From: Akanthomyces muscarius
Taxonomy: Eukaryota > Ascomycota > Sordariomycetes > Hypocreales > Cordycipitaceae
Direction: 5' to 3'
Assembly (NCBI RefSeq): GCF_028009165.1
Contig: NC_079243.1
Span: forward strand, 310,001-374,000
DNA length: 64,000 nucleotides
Position 1 is the first letter of the stretch; each line of letters begins with the position of its first letter. The position numbers were made by a program, and so were the translations under genes. The notes beneath the pieces are model-generated. The model was not told the DNA's origin. It searched no databases and was given only the letters and a program-made list of their open reading frames with translations. Below, one piece after another: positions 53,838 to 64,000 of this stretch.

Positions 53838-54323
53838 TCACTTGCGTGGTGAACTCCATCTGCGTTTGGCACCTTCGCAAAGGATTTCTCCTGCACACGT
53901 TCCTTGTGCATCTTGTACACGTTCCTTGTGCATCTTGTACACCAAAACCCACGCTTTCCTTGTCATGACAAAAATATAACCGCCCAACAGACTTCGCACC
54001 CATTTTGGCCCAAGTCGATCCTTCATGGTGTGTGGTTGCAAATTTCGGGACAAGGCAAACATCACGAAGTAACCAGCAGCTGCAGAGATATATGGCAGCA
54101 TGAGGGTGGTCAGAACTCCGACAATGTCCGTTTCCGCCTCCATCGTCCCATCCCGCTCGTGCTTCTCTGAGTGGGCAATAGGTAGGAGGCAAACTGAACA
54201 GACCTCGGCTGAGCTCTGTTTCCGGAGCTTGCGGTTTAGTTTACTCTCGTGCGGAGGAACCGTTTTGTTGTATACGGAGCAGCACACAATAACGCCTATA
54301 ATGTGGCATATTGATGGATCCAT
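53838..54323 (-). CDS. hypothetical membrane protein
   Basis: A 161-aa open frame. One clear hydrophobic segment lies around residues 68-93 (VGVLTTLMLPYISAAAGYFV) and a weaker one around 110-125. A 22-bp tandem duplication near the 3' end repeats part of the coding sequence (the KERVQDAQGTC region). It may be a downstream part of one gene with the frame at 54360-54659, but no convincing intron joins them. Function unknown. Confidence 0.35.
   Translation of the reverse strand: MDPSICHIIGVIVCCSVYNKTVPPHESKLNRKLRKQSSAEVCSVCLLPIAHSEKHERDGTMEAETDIVGVLTTLMLPYISAAAGYFVMFALSRNLQPHTMKDRLGPKWVRSLLGGYIFVMTRKAWVLVYKMHKERVQDAQGTCAGEILCEGAKRRWSSPRK
53895..53938. repeat. 22-bp perfect tandem duplication
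   Basis: Two perfect adjacent units that begin ACACGTTCCTTG. Confidence 0.9.
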
Positions 54324-54359
54324 GCCACATAAAGCCGAGTATAGTACCTGCCCTTGCGG

Positions 54360-54659
54360 TTAGTAACAGCTTGTGAGCGCCTGGCATTCCCTTACGCCAG
54401 TTGCAAAACCCATAAGCCCAGTGCCCACCATCGGACTAATGAAACCCCCTATCAGGGCTGGAACCAGGAAGATGATAAACAAAAGCTTAACTAGCGTGTC
54501 ACGTATCCCATCATGCCCAGTAGTGGAGAGTACCATAGAGTCCGTCCCAGAAAAGGCCCAGAACGATAAGACACTATACACCAAACCGCCTACAACACCA
54601 CCCAGCACACTGCTGTACCCAAGTTTCTGCGTCGGGAACGTTGCCCAGTAGACGGCCAT
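54360..54659 (-). CDS. hypothetical two-TM membrane protein
   Basis: 99 aa from the ATG at 54659. Two hydrophobic helices (SSVLGGVVGGLVYSVLSFWA and LVKLLFIIFLVPALIGGFIS), glycine-rich, are separated by a short polar loop. No family recognised; possibly an exon of a larger gene with 53838-54323. Confidence 0.35.
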   Translation of the reverse strand: MAVYWATFPTQKLGYSSVLGGVVGGLVYSVLSFWAFSGTDSMVLSTTGHDGIRDTLVKLLFIIFLVPALIGGFISPMVGTGLMGFATGVRECQALTSCY

Positions 54660-54759
54660 GTCGCGTCGTTGGTCGGTGCCGTTTCCAATTCGTGGCTCGC
54701 GGGTCGCGTTTATTTCTCGGCAATTCGACAGATGAGATATTCCAAGCTGTTTTTGCAAC

Positions 54760-56738
54760 TAGAAAGCCGTTTCTTGACCTTGCAAATGGGGACGGAAGGC
54801 CATGGACCGGCTCGCGGACAGATGGTAAGGCAATGGTGTTTAGAGGAGCTCGCGGGAGGTGGATGTTGAAAGAGTACACAATACGTGCCACGCACCCACT
54901 GTGGGTACCTGGCACCTGAGGGTAGACACGAAGTGCCTGAGGCAGTCATTATGGTACGAGAGGAAAGGGCGGATCAAGGTTAATTCAGGGAATATGAAGG
55001 CAGATGACAACGCAACGATACTTGCAGGTCCACTTCCAACTTCTTTTCCTGCAATGGCCGTGACAAATCGCAAGACTTGTAGCTACTCGGGCCCCGTCTC
55101 CCACCCTCGCGAGAGCCGCCACTGCTGCATCCACACCCATGCCATCACTCAACTCGACGGTCAGCCGGCCGCAGAATGTTCTAAGTTTCTCTCACCGCGC
55201 CCTGTAGCTCCACGCACCAGCCAACATCAAGCCTGGTTTTTTTTTTGGTGTGTGGCGGCGCCACCACTTCTCAATTCCCACACGACAGCATTGGTAGTTC
55301 GCCGGAGTGTTACTCAGTAAATAAACGAACGAGCTGGGCGGGTCGACAAACGGGTGGGGAGTGCCAAAGCTCTCGGGCAAGGCCAAGCTGAACCGGGCCA
55401 AGTAGACTACTCCGGGCGCAGTAGTTCTATGGGTCGATAGCACTAGCCCCACCACTGAGCGATGCCCCCATGGTACAGAGTTGTCTCTGGCAGATCTGCC
55501 GCCAATAGAGCGTACCCGAGGGGGCAGATTTGCCTTATTACAAGCGCACTCTCGACGTCTCCAAGTTTTGGCAGATAGTATCCTTGGAACATGATATCTC
55601 TTTTTGAGGTGCGATTCTTGCTCGTTCAGACACGCACGCGCCCCGACGCGCTCCGAATTCAGCCACAGGCTTCACGACTCGGTGCTGGATACCGGCGGCG
55701 ACGCGTACCCCGGGCTGCCAGGGCGCCCAGCCTTGTACCTTCTGGCAGCGCAAGCTCTGCGGGCTTGCAGCTCAATGCGGTTGCTGATCTAACGTGCACG
55801 CTGTCCAAGGACGGCGCATGCAAACCTCGGCGCGTATGTGCATTGCGCGAGTCAGCGTATCTGGGCCGTTCCTGCACTGTGCGAGTGCGAATAACCACTG
55901 GGCAACTATCGTCTCGCTCCTCGCAGCTTTAGGCATATCGGCGCCTGGCTTGCGCAAGACGGACCGACTGGCACAGGCCTTCGACCCCAGCGGGTTTATC
56001 GTCCTGTTGACTCCTGGCCATCGTAGGCAGCAGTTCCCTGTACAGCGGAGAGTAGCGGCGCCACTATGGACGTTCTTCCTGGAAGATCTGCGGCGTCGTG
56101 AACGTGACTGCATCACCAGAAGCAACGCTTTTTCCTGGAAGACCGCTTGCCTCGTGGATTTCTACCCGACCAAAATTGGCCAACGCAGACCAATGACAAT
56201 GCCGCGCTACGCGCCCATCTCCCTACAACACAAAATGACTGGTCGTAAGGCTCTGCCGGCTAGCTTCCGTCCAGTATCCGCTGGCATAAGTAAACCTATG
56301 GACTTGCTCGGCTGTGGCAAGGTGTACAATACAGTTAACGGCTGCTCAAATTTGGCTCAGACTCTTCTAAGATGGATTTTGCGATATAATAATGGAAAAC
56401 AAACGTTTCCCTACGTTCCATAAACTTCGACACTATTCCTACTTGTCTGAGCGCACAGCCCTCACATTTAAACATTTGCGCCACGTAGGGAACACGAACG
56501 TTCAAAGCCATCGAAAATAAGATTAAAGGCGGATTAGACTGGCATATAGCAGGAAGAAAGTGGAAGTACCAACAAGAGGGAGCCAAGTATAAGCTGCATA
56601 GCATCATCATTAGCGCGACAACTACCTAGGTCGAAAGCGACTGAATCTGTAATACGTGGGTAAACACAGCACTAACTTAGAAGCAGGCATGTCACGTACC
56701 TTTTGATCGATAATGCCACGCTGATCCTCATTGCCATT
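54760..56738. other. spacer with relic repeat
   Basis: Contains the shorter copy of the 49209 repeat. A 209-aa plus-strand frame at 55794-56423 has no domain and overlaps frames on the other strand, so it is not called. Confidence 0.45.
55147..55510. repeat. diverged repeat, partner of 49209-49935
   Basis: Ordered short matches to 49209-49935 over the whole segment, with a deletion relative to that copy. Confidence 0.7.
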
Positions 56739-56978
56739 TTAAGCGGTGGGACAAAATCCAGCGACCGAGCAAGCTGCCTGGCATTTGCCAAACGCAAGGT
56801 TGCAGGCAACAACCGTGGGCGCTGCTGATGCACCCGCTGTGGCGCCCCAGGTCGCGCCAGCGGCGGCGTAACAAGCCATCACAACCGCGGCGCATCCAGC
56901 TTGGCAAATACCATATGCCAGCGGTCCAGCAGCTGCTAGCTCAATAAGAAGTGGAAAGATAATTATCTGGTTGCGCAT
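56739..56978 (-). CDS. small secreted zygote-specific-type protein
   Basis: 79 aa. A signal-peptide-like start (MRNQIIIFPLLIELAAA) is followed by GPLAYGICQAGCAAVVMACYAAAG, an alanine/glycine-rich core, then ACNLAFGKCQAACSV. The six-cysteine Ala/Gly-rich pattern matches a widespread ascomycete family usually labelled zygote-specific-like. The name derives from distant similarity and says little about function. Likely exported or membrane-associated. Confidence 0.7.
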   Translation of the reverse strand: MRNQIIIFPLLIELAAAGPLAYGICQAGCAAVVMACYAAAGATWGATAGASAAPTVVACNLAFGKCQAACSVAGFCPTA

Positions 56979-57221
56979 GGTCTCACTGTCGAGTTATGAA
57001 GAAGAAAAACTTTGGTTGGAGTGGTCCAGTTTGTTCACGACCCACGAATACTGCGCTGGATTTCGAGGCGCTGTTCTAGGTTTGATCTTCGGCAAGCTAG
57101 GCCTAGTCCGGCGTCCTTTCACGCAGGTCTCTTTTCTCAGCGCAAAGCACAGATACACCATCAGGCTAGCATAGTGCATAGGTCATAAGTGTTAAACATA
57201 CGCATGTTATTTTTCGCTGAA

Positions 57222-57725
57222 TCAGCCCCCTGCCACATTAGGATACGTTACAGCAATAAGCCAAAGAGCCCAAAATTCCACGCCACACCACGCGAACACT
57301 ACTGCTGCCCAGCCAAGTATCTCAAAAATCAAAACAAGTTGCGCAGAATGATCAAACTTATACCCCGGATCATCCAAATCTTCCACCAGTTTGACAGCTG
57401 CGTGGCTAGCATACGCTCGAAGACTGGTGGCATATATGGCCAGAATGAGAGATATGACCATCATCAGCCCAAGGGACTTCCGTGAGACTTTGAAATAGAG
57501 TAATAACGCGTGTAGAACAAGTGAGAGGATATTGAACACGAGTAACAGGACATGTCTTATGTATTTTGCCCTACTGATAGTGGCGATTCTGTCGCTGATT
57601 GCTTGTGAAGGGGGCAATCTGGGTAACCTGGTGTCGGTTGCGCCACTCTGAAATGCTCCATATGGAGTTCGCGGAAGGTGACAACTCAAGTCTGCACAAC
57701 CAGATGGTTCAAGAAGTGCGGCCAA
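57222..57725 (-). pseudogene. multi-TM protein lacking an ATG start
   Basis: The reading frame encodes about 167 aa with four hydrophobic helices (HVLLLVFNILSLVLHALLLY, LGLMMVISLILAIYA, AQLVLIFEILGWAAVVFAW, VEFWALWLIAV). The arrangement is like MARVEL-type four-helix proteins, but the family is not established. The frame starts at a TTG, and the open frame continues upstream without any ATG into the APSES-like relic that begins at 57749. The 5' end therefore appears lost, unless a small upstream exon was missed. Confidence 0.5.
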
Positions 57726-57748
57726 TATATAAGAATCTAAAGCTGTGA

Positions 57749-58278
57749 AGTCTTCGTGAACGTCCCTTGCGTTTCGGGGTCGCGCACCAGTTGGATTTGG
57801 CTGGTGCTAGAGCGCCTCAGAGTATAAGCCCAAGCTCGCTTGTCAAACTACCGCAACTCAAGGCAGTAGCGCCTTGCGCTGCTATCAGAAATGTACTTAC
57901 GCGAATAAATAAGACGATTGAGGCCACCAAAGAGAGACTGATGGCAAGATTGGCCGACGGAACGAGCAGTAACACTTTTGGCACCCGCACCGCACAATGT
58001 TGGCACATGAAGCGAACGGTTCAGCCTAATGAGTTGCGGATTAGATTGCTCACAGGCAGAAGAACAGGAGCATTGTGGCTTATACTGTGGTGTGGCAGAC
58101 GCGCCCGCGCTGGGGCTCTGGCGTAGAACACTGTGGACGCGCGCGGTGACCGCTGAAGCCTGTCACCCATCGGGGCTCATCGAACGTCCAAGGGGCCGCG
58201 GATTCAGAGCAAATTAACAACAGACTGCCGGATGTTGCTGCTCGAAGTTACTTGTACCCCCTCTTTAAATTGGTGCTG
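57749..58278 (+). pseudogene. second copy of the APSES-like gene C-terminal part
   Basis: Homologous to 14041-14551. The frame reads SLRERPLRFGVAHQLDLAGA, then QSISPSSLVKLPQLKA and TIEATKERLMARLADGTSSN. This copy keeps the frame open through the region where the 14-kb copy has a stop. No DNA-binding part is present upstream. It is a truncated relic. Confidence 0.65.
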
Positions 58279-59849
58279 CTAAGCGTGTTTTTTCTAATGG
58301 GCTGCAGCAAAGGACGATGAGCGGTCAGAATGAGAGCCGGGCAGCTGGTACCGGAGCGTGAGAGTCAGCGTGGTGGTCCACAGTAGTCCCTAAGGGCCAC
58401 TGTATCGGCTGGTTCTCACCCTGCACTGTAGCCGAAATTGTCCTCACATCTGTCTCCGTGTCCCCTTTGTTTTACAGCGAAGAGAGCATTTTTAGTACGG
58501 CGGCAATACAGTCAGGCGCAGACCACAAGTCTGAGAGCCCGGCCTATGCAATGCTTGTTTCCTGGTCAAGGAATTTCTCATGGTCACTTCGGGGGCGGGT
58601 CGGAAGAAGAGGTTTCGGGAGAGGAGACGGTCGAGCAACAAATGTCATACTCTCTGTCTTTTTAATAGGCCTGGCGCTGTAACAGCTAAAAATGGGCGGC
58701 ACCAGCGCTAACTTACAGGCTCGCGAGCCTATTAATTAGTGTAAAGACCTGGAAACGCCCACTAACACCGCTGCTGGTATAGCGCACGCAATTTTTAAAG
58801 ACAGAGAGTGACCTCAAGCTGGTTTCGCACATAACAATACTTGTGCAGAAACTTATTAAATGCCGTACCTCTCGGCGGGAAAAAGCTCAGGATAGAAAGT
58901 AAATTACTACTCCATCGCCGAAAGGTAATTTTGTCGCAACAGAGCAACAACTGCTGTATAGGTGTCGGGCGGCGCTGCGTCGCAGGCTAAAATGGCTGTC
59001 ACAATCTTGTTAACAAAAAGTGTGACATTTGCTTCGCCCTTCTCTGTACTGCATTACTTGAAGCTGTTATTGTCGTAACAGAGCAACGATTGGAGCATGT
59101 GTGGCAAAATAATGGCCCAGTTCAACCGCCTACTCTCCCGCTCAAGTTTCGAGCACCGCCTGGACAATCAGCAGCGATACCCCGCATACTAAAATGGCTG
59201 TCAAACCAAAGGCGTGACCTTTGTTTCGCCCTCCTCTATATCACTATTTGGCTCCGGTTCCCATGAGCCGTTGCACCGCTTCTGGTGCGCTGGCGCACTA
59301 CCATTTCTGGCGTACTTCCACTTCTGGCGCACTGCCAAGCCCGGAGGTGGAAGAGTCGTAATTCGAACAGCAGCGAGAATTGGACAAAGCCAAATTCAAG
59401 TAGGCTTTTGGTTGTTAGTTCAGCTCCATGAGCCAAGTCACGCGATGCTTGCCTCGCACGGAACCCACCATACATGCTTGAGCTACCAGATGAGTAGGCC
59501 AGAAATGGCTGCTAATTTCTCGCTTTTGCGCGTCATTCAGAAGCATCGTTTCAACAGGCCGCTATAGTATAGGTTAGCAGCTTCCCATGAGCATGCAGAG
59601 GCCAGAATGGCGGGTATTGTACACTGTAGATGTCTTGATTGATTGGTTAGTCGATTGACTCATTCAAGAACTACGCCCGCTAAGCGCTTCCCTCAAGAGA
59701 GACTGGTCCCCGTCAAACGACGGATCCATGGTTACTCCGACTTTCAAGCTATTCTACATGTTCGCAAGACCGCCGATTTTCATTCTCATCTTGAGCATCA
59801 CACATTGACTGTTCGAAGCCAGGCTGTTACCGTTCCACCTTACTTCACC
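58279..59849. other. spacer with a diverged tandem duplication
   Basis: No gene. Two related units of about 150 bp lie at about 58928-59080 and 59072-59245: both contain GTCG(C/T)AACAGAGCAAC, CTAAAATGGCTGTCA and GTGAC(A/C)TTTG(C/T)TTCGCCC. Confidence 0.55.
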
Positions 59850-61450
59850 ATGTTGCGTTTCCTCGACCCAACCCATGGCCAAGCCGCGACAATACCCACC
59901 GACAGGGTAATACCGCTGAGACTGTTTGACGACCTTCCTCACGGCAAAGACACTATCTTCTGGACGCCATTTCTGTTTAACGATGTCCTCGACCCCTCAA
60001 AGTTGCGAGCTGGTTTGGAAGCTCTTGCTACCTTTGAAGGTTGGGACAAAATCGGGGCCAGACTCAGATATAATGTAAGTTACCTCACCCTTGCTCAGTT
60101 CTACATCTGTCTAGCTGCTCATGGGTCTGCTTTGCTACACACGCTGCTGGGGTCCGAGCTAACCAAAGAACGACACGACAGAGAAACGGCCGGCTGTATT
60201 ATCATATCCCAGCAAGCTTCACAAAGGATCGTCCAGCGGTAAATTTCTGCAATATTCGACACGATATAACCGTGGGCAAACATCCAGTTGCGTCCCAAAT
60301 GCAATCACTAGGGGCTTTGCAAGGACAAGGACCTCAGATAGTTGCAGAGGTCACCGCCTTTAAGTCCCTGTGGGACCATCCAAGTGTCCCCCATGACTTT
60401 ACTGACTACTTGAAGAATGACTTGCCCCAGACTGGGCTAGTTGTCGTATCATTCCAAGATGCGACAATTGTCGTTCTGGGTTGGTTCCATACCTTTTTTG
60501 ACACTCCGGGCAAGGCGGAGCTGCTTCAGGCCTGGTCCAAAATTGTCAATGACAACCCGAGCCAAGTTGGGACGCCGCACGATGCAGACGAGGACCCTCT
60601 CGCTCGCCTCGGGCTTCACCGCACTGAACCCTACGTGCTCGAAGGGATGCGACTGACCGGGTTTCCGTGGATTGTATTCGCAATTAGGACCCTATACAAT
60701 GCTATATTCAAAACTTATCGAGCACGTGTCCTGCGGCTTCCGTCGGCATTCTTGCAAGAGATGCGCCAGCAAGTGGCGAGCGAGTTGTCATCCAGCGAAG
60801 GCGGCGACATCAACGACACGAGGCTGTTTCTTAGCGACGATAACCTCATCACTGCTTGGTGGGCTCGATTGCACACAGTGACCCGGAAGGACCCACGCGG
60901 TACTGTCAATATCTTCAGCTCTCTCGGCATTCGCAAAGCACTGCAAGACGACCTCTTGCCGTCGTCCAAGCCTTACCTGTCCAACGCATTTCAGTGGTAC
61001 ACTGTCTTGGTGCCCACGCAAGAAGTTATTACCAGCGGCCTAGGCCACCTGGCCTCGTTACTACGTAAACGCATTACGGAAAGTCGCACTCGTCAACAAG
61101 TCGAGGCATATTCAGCGCTGGTAAGGGAGAAGGAAGGTACCTTAACCATGCCTATTTTTGGCGATGCCACCATGACGGTTCTTATGGGAACCAATTGGTG
61201 CCACGGGAAGTTATTCGACTTGGATCTGACTGGAGCTGTTATCAAAGATGCCTCTACGGGCGTTGGCGCACCATCTGCAAGGCCAGGATTCCCTTCCTAT
61301 GTTCAGTACACTTCTAATTGTAACGTTCGTCTCGACTATTTGGTCACCGTTGGCAGAGATCATGATGGGAACTACTGGTTGAATGCAGGCACCGACGAGG
61401 CTCACTGGAAACGAATCGAACAAACTCTGTGCGTTGCTGGGAGAATGTGA
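59850..61450 (+). CDS. BAHD-like acyltransferase
   Basis: Exon 1 is 59850-60074 and exon 2 is 60182-61450; the 107-nt intron is GTAAGT...GACAG. Joined, they give 497 aa. The start at the ATG at 59850 precedes the conserved IPTDRVIPLRLFDDL. The junction restores NGRLYYHIPASFTKDRPAVN. The catalytic HxxxD motif is HTFFD in VVLGWFHTFFDTPG (about residue 155). The second BAHD motif DFGWG is replaced by a LFDLDLTG-like stretch, as in many fungal members. Such enzymes acylate alcohols or amines of secondary metabolites using acyl-CoA. No biosynthetic partner gene is adjacent, so the substrate is unknown. Confidence 0.75.
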
Positions 61451-62351
61451 GATATAAATTTCTGTTGCACAACTGTAGCTGGAAAGCTGTGATGCGGTGA
61501 GCTCCGTGGTGGCTGTCTTACACTCACGCCTCGGTCCCCTTCCGGGCAGTCCGCCGGTCCGGGATTCACCAGTGAGCGAGATTGGCCAAGATGAGCCGGG
61601 GAGCTCTGGAACTTGTTGAATTCCCCTTGCTTCTCGTAGGTTTCGCTTTTTCTTGGCTCTTGGACACTCGTAGTGGTCGCTCGGTTAGTTGTCAATATAC
61701 TCAGTTGAGACTGTATGCTGTTACAGACATTGGCTCCATTGGCTCCACTGGCTTCATTGGACCGGCTGAGAACGTCTACTAGTCTGAATCTTGTTGACTG
61801 CAGCTACTGCACAATGCTCACATAGACCCGGTAGTTTGCGACGCGGGGCGGCGAGCTTGGCTCGGAAGACGGCTGTGTGACTGGGGACCACGAGGCAGAT
61901 CCAACAGCGGCGTGATCGCACGCGAAGTATTTTGGAAATTACTACGTAACAAGACACAACATAAAAAGAGAGTACAATGCAGAGCATTATTGGTGTTCTT
62001 AGCAAGCTGTCTTTCACCGACTGCGCCCCACTATAATTCAGCGTCCGGGACCCATAAACAGCGCCTATATTCTCTGAAAGCCAGTACGAGAGGACACCGA
62101 TAATGATTTGAAGTGTAGTGCAGGGAGCATCATTAGTCGCTCAGTAGGTATCGAAAGGTATCGAAAAGATGTGTGCCTTCAGCTTTTAAAAACAGCGTCC
62201 GAAAGTTTGCGTGCGACAAGTTGCGCACGAGGATATTGGCAGAAGAGCCGAAGCTAAGCGTTGCCTAGTAATGGCTAGAAGTCTGCGATCATCTTTCGGA
62301 ACATCAGGTGTGTTCCTTAAGTCGCACAGCTCGCACGATGCACCGGCTACT
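61451..62351. other. spacer with dispersed repeat
   Basis: Holds the second copy of the 155-bp repeat (61849-62000) and a GGTATCGAAA tandem pair near 62148-62168. No gene seen. Confidence 0.5.
61849..62000. repeat. dispersed repeat, partner of 38051-38208
   Basis: Same orientation and roughly 85-90% identity by eye to 38051-38208. Confidence 0.85.
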
Positions 62352-63210
62352 TCAACCGTAGAACCAGTAGGTGGCAGTGTAGCTGGTGCTGTCGTCGCCA
62401 GCAGCCTTGGCGCAACCGTGCGAGTTGCCGCCGGCAGTGACAACACGGTAGACCAGCTTCGCAGGGCCAACAGCATCGCTAGTGGCTCTCAGCTTGAGCC
62501 AAGCGACCGCGCCGGTGCCGTCGGGGCCAGTGGACGCCGAGCTGGGAGCGTCGACGGCCTCATCCTTCTTCGCAGTGAGATGGATGGTGCCGTTGTCGAG
62601 CACGAACTCGGGGACGCCCTGACTGGTGAAGAAGTGGTGGCCAATGTACTCAAGGGGCCCGTCGATGGCGTCGACGCTGAGGGGCGCAGGCGCGGGGAAG
62701 GGTTCGGTTGGCGAGGCGCCGGGGTGGGCAGGATCAACGCGGCCCTGGGCGGAGGAGTCCATATTAAGCGGGAGCTGGTGGTGGGCGAGGACGTCGCCGG
62801 GGAGCGCCATGAACTTGTCGGCGGAGAGGGATCGGGGGCCTTGCTTGGGGTAGAAGGGTAGCGCGTCGTAGAGGATGGCGAGGGCGCCGGTGGCTAGGGG
62901 CTTGGCACCGACGGCCGAGCAGGTGTAGTTCTGGATGCCGAATCCAAGGGCGATGTGAAGAAGCTTTAGGCCATCGGGGGGGTTGGTGAGTTCCTTGGGG
63001 CCTAAAGTTGTTTGTGTTAGTGGGCTGTTGGGGAGGTGCTGGAGAGTCATTGGAGCCAAGGAGGTGAGAGGAGCGTGTTAATGACTTCAACTTACCGCCG
63101 GAGGCGGGCACAGTAGGAGTCTGGAAGTGCGCCTGAGGAGAAGCGCAGGGCAGCGGCGCAGCGACAGCAGAAGCCGCCGAGGCGAGGAGGATAACAATCT
63201 TGGACAGCAT
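62352..63210 (-). CDS. secreted DUF3455 protein
   Basis: Two exons, 63210-63096 and 63001-62352, with a 94-nt intron (GTAAGT...TTTAG), give 254 aa. A signal peptide (MLSKIVILLASAASAVAA) precedes the DUF3455 domain: LLHIALGFGIQNYTCSAVGA, GALAILYDALPFYP, IGHHFFTSQGVPEF and a C-terminal YWFYG with nearby cysteine and HGC. Family members are often labelled malate dehydrogenase without evidence; the biochemical role is unknown. The protein is probably secreted or wall-associated. Confidence 0.85.
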
Positions 63211-64000
63211 CTTTGCAACGGGTTATCGCTGCGGAGTGTGGGTTGGTAGACAGGGGAGGGATGCAAAATGCAGAACTGAAGAGACAATGTCTTGGATACG
63301 ACGATGTGACTGTAATGGGGATCTGAGTTGAGATGGCCGCAAAGGGACAGGATTGTCTCCGATATAAGTATCCGTATGTGTAAAATAGGGAGGGAATGGA
63401 AAGTCGGGTGTGGTCAATCTATAAATTCAACAACGACATTGACAACGATAAGAAGACAACCAGACAAGAGGACAACCAGACAAGAGGACAACCAGACAAG
63501 AGGACAAGAACAGGAGCCGACGAAACGGCCAGGTAGCCAGAAGGTCAAACAACCCGTCAGAAATATTAACAAGTTGCTCACAAACCACGGCCAAAACAGC
63601 ACACAGGCACAAATGGACAGCTACTACATCGCTGGCAATGGACAGCCGAAGAGTTACTAGCTACCAACCAGCCGACAAGAACATCTTGGACAGGAAGTCA
63701 CAAAGACACAAGAGCACAAAAGAACGGCTGGAAAGCAGGACGAAACCATACAAACGCAGTACTAACATCGCAAAGAAGGCCGCACTAAGATAAGATCCAG
63801 CGGCTTCTACTGTACTTGTATTGGAAATTTTGAGTGAAATTGCAATATAGCGAATGTTAGTTTCTCTGTGCCTTGCTCTGTAGCTTCTGAATAGCCTTGC
63901 GTAGGAATGGCCGGTTTGACTATATTTGTTCTGCTTACCGGTACTCCTTCCCGCTTCAATGGTGCTCACTGAGACGCAGAACTTGGGGGCCAAACTTGAG
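63211..64000. other. promoter and repeat-containing right edge
   Basis: Upstream region of the DUF3455 gene with a 16-bp tandem repeat. A minus-strand frame at 63661-63993 has no recognised domain and may continue beyond the window. Confidence 0.45.
63455..63502. repeat. 16-bp tandem repeat, three units
   Basis: Three perfect copies of GACAACCAGACAAGAG. Confidence 0.9.

Noticed and set aside
55794..56423. 209-aa plus-strand open frame
   Set aside because: Low protein character, no domain, competing frames on the other strand.
62211..62861. 216-aa plus-strand open frame
   Set aside because: Antisense to the DUF3455 gene, which has a signal peptide, a valid intron and family motifs.
1..64000. 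tRNA, rRNA or biosynthetic gene cluster backbone genes
   Set aside because: No tRNA-like B-box context, rRNA sequence, PKS, NRPS or terpene synthase motif was found by reading; the acyltransferase and methyltransferase are 40 kb apart and not a cluster.

Overview
This is nuclear DNA of a filamentous ascomycete. Genes carry short (about 45-110 bp) GT-AG introns with fungal branch sites, and the recognisable proteins belong to Pezizomycotina families: an APSES StuA factor, the GATA factor NsdD, a BAH-PHD Polycomb reader, a LaeA-type methyltransferase, a DUF3455 secreted protein, and Tad-like LINE and MULE transposons. Sequence similarity points to Sordariomycetes, most likely Hypocreales; that placement is inference. 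No rRNA, tRNA, CRISPR or bacterial-type operon was found.

The window is gene-poor and repeat-rich, with many broken or chimeric genes, as in accessory or fast-evolving fungal regions.

Layout. 0-6 kb: FlbC-like C2H2 protein, BAH-PHD reader, a small two-exon charged protein, an APH-like phosphotransferase. 6-11.7 kb: a 5'-truncated LINE nested in an older LINE tail, a DHA2-type MFS transporter cut off mid-gene, and unrecognised antisense coding remains. 11.7-17.2 kb: a C2H2 protein with ten nearly identical 87-bp finger units, a relic of an APSES-like gene, a 2EXR protein and a small secreted protein. 18-23 kb: a methyltransferase between two 18-bp minisatellites, then relics of a DUF3638-type giant protein and of a hybrid histidine kinase receiver. 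23.4-26.7 kb: a convergent pair, an unknown disordered protein and a protein kinase. 27.9-36.3 kb: a MULE carrying an apparently full-length LINE inside its left terminal inverted repeat, with both target-site duplications readable. 36.9-40.3 kb: a receiver/NmrA chimera and an F-box protein. 41.5-48.3 kb: NsdD and a StuA-like gene diverge from a 2.6-kb spacer; the StuA reading frame runs without a stop into a Zn2Cys6-acetyltransferase gene. 48-59 kb: mostly relic repeats, short hypothetical ORFs and a zygote-specific-type secreted peptide. 59.8-63.2 kb: a BAHD-like acyltransferase and a secreted DUF3455 protein.

Together: several genes are relatives of developmental or chromatin regulators (FlbC-like, BAH-PHD, LaeA-like, NsdD, StuA). 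The most unusual object is the predicted APSES + Zn2Cys6 + hexapeptide-acetyltransferase fusion, whose ancestral StuA start codon is also TTG. The clearest structural result is the LINE-in-MULE nest.
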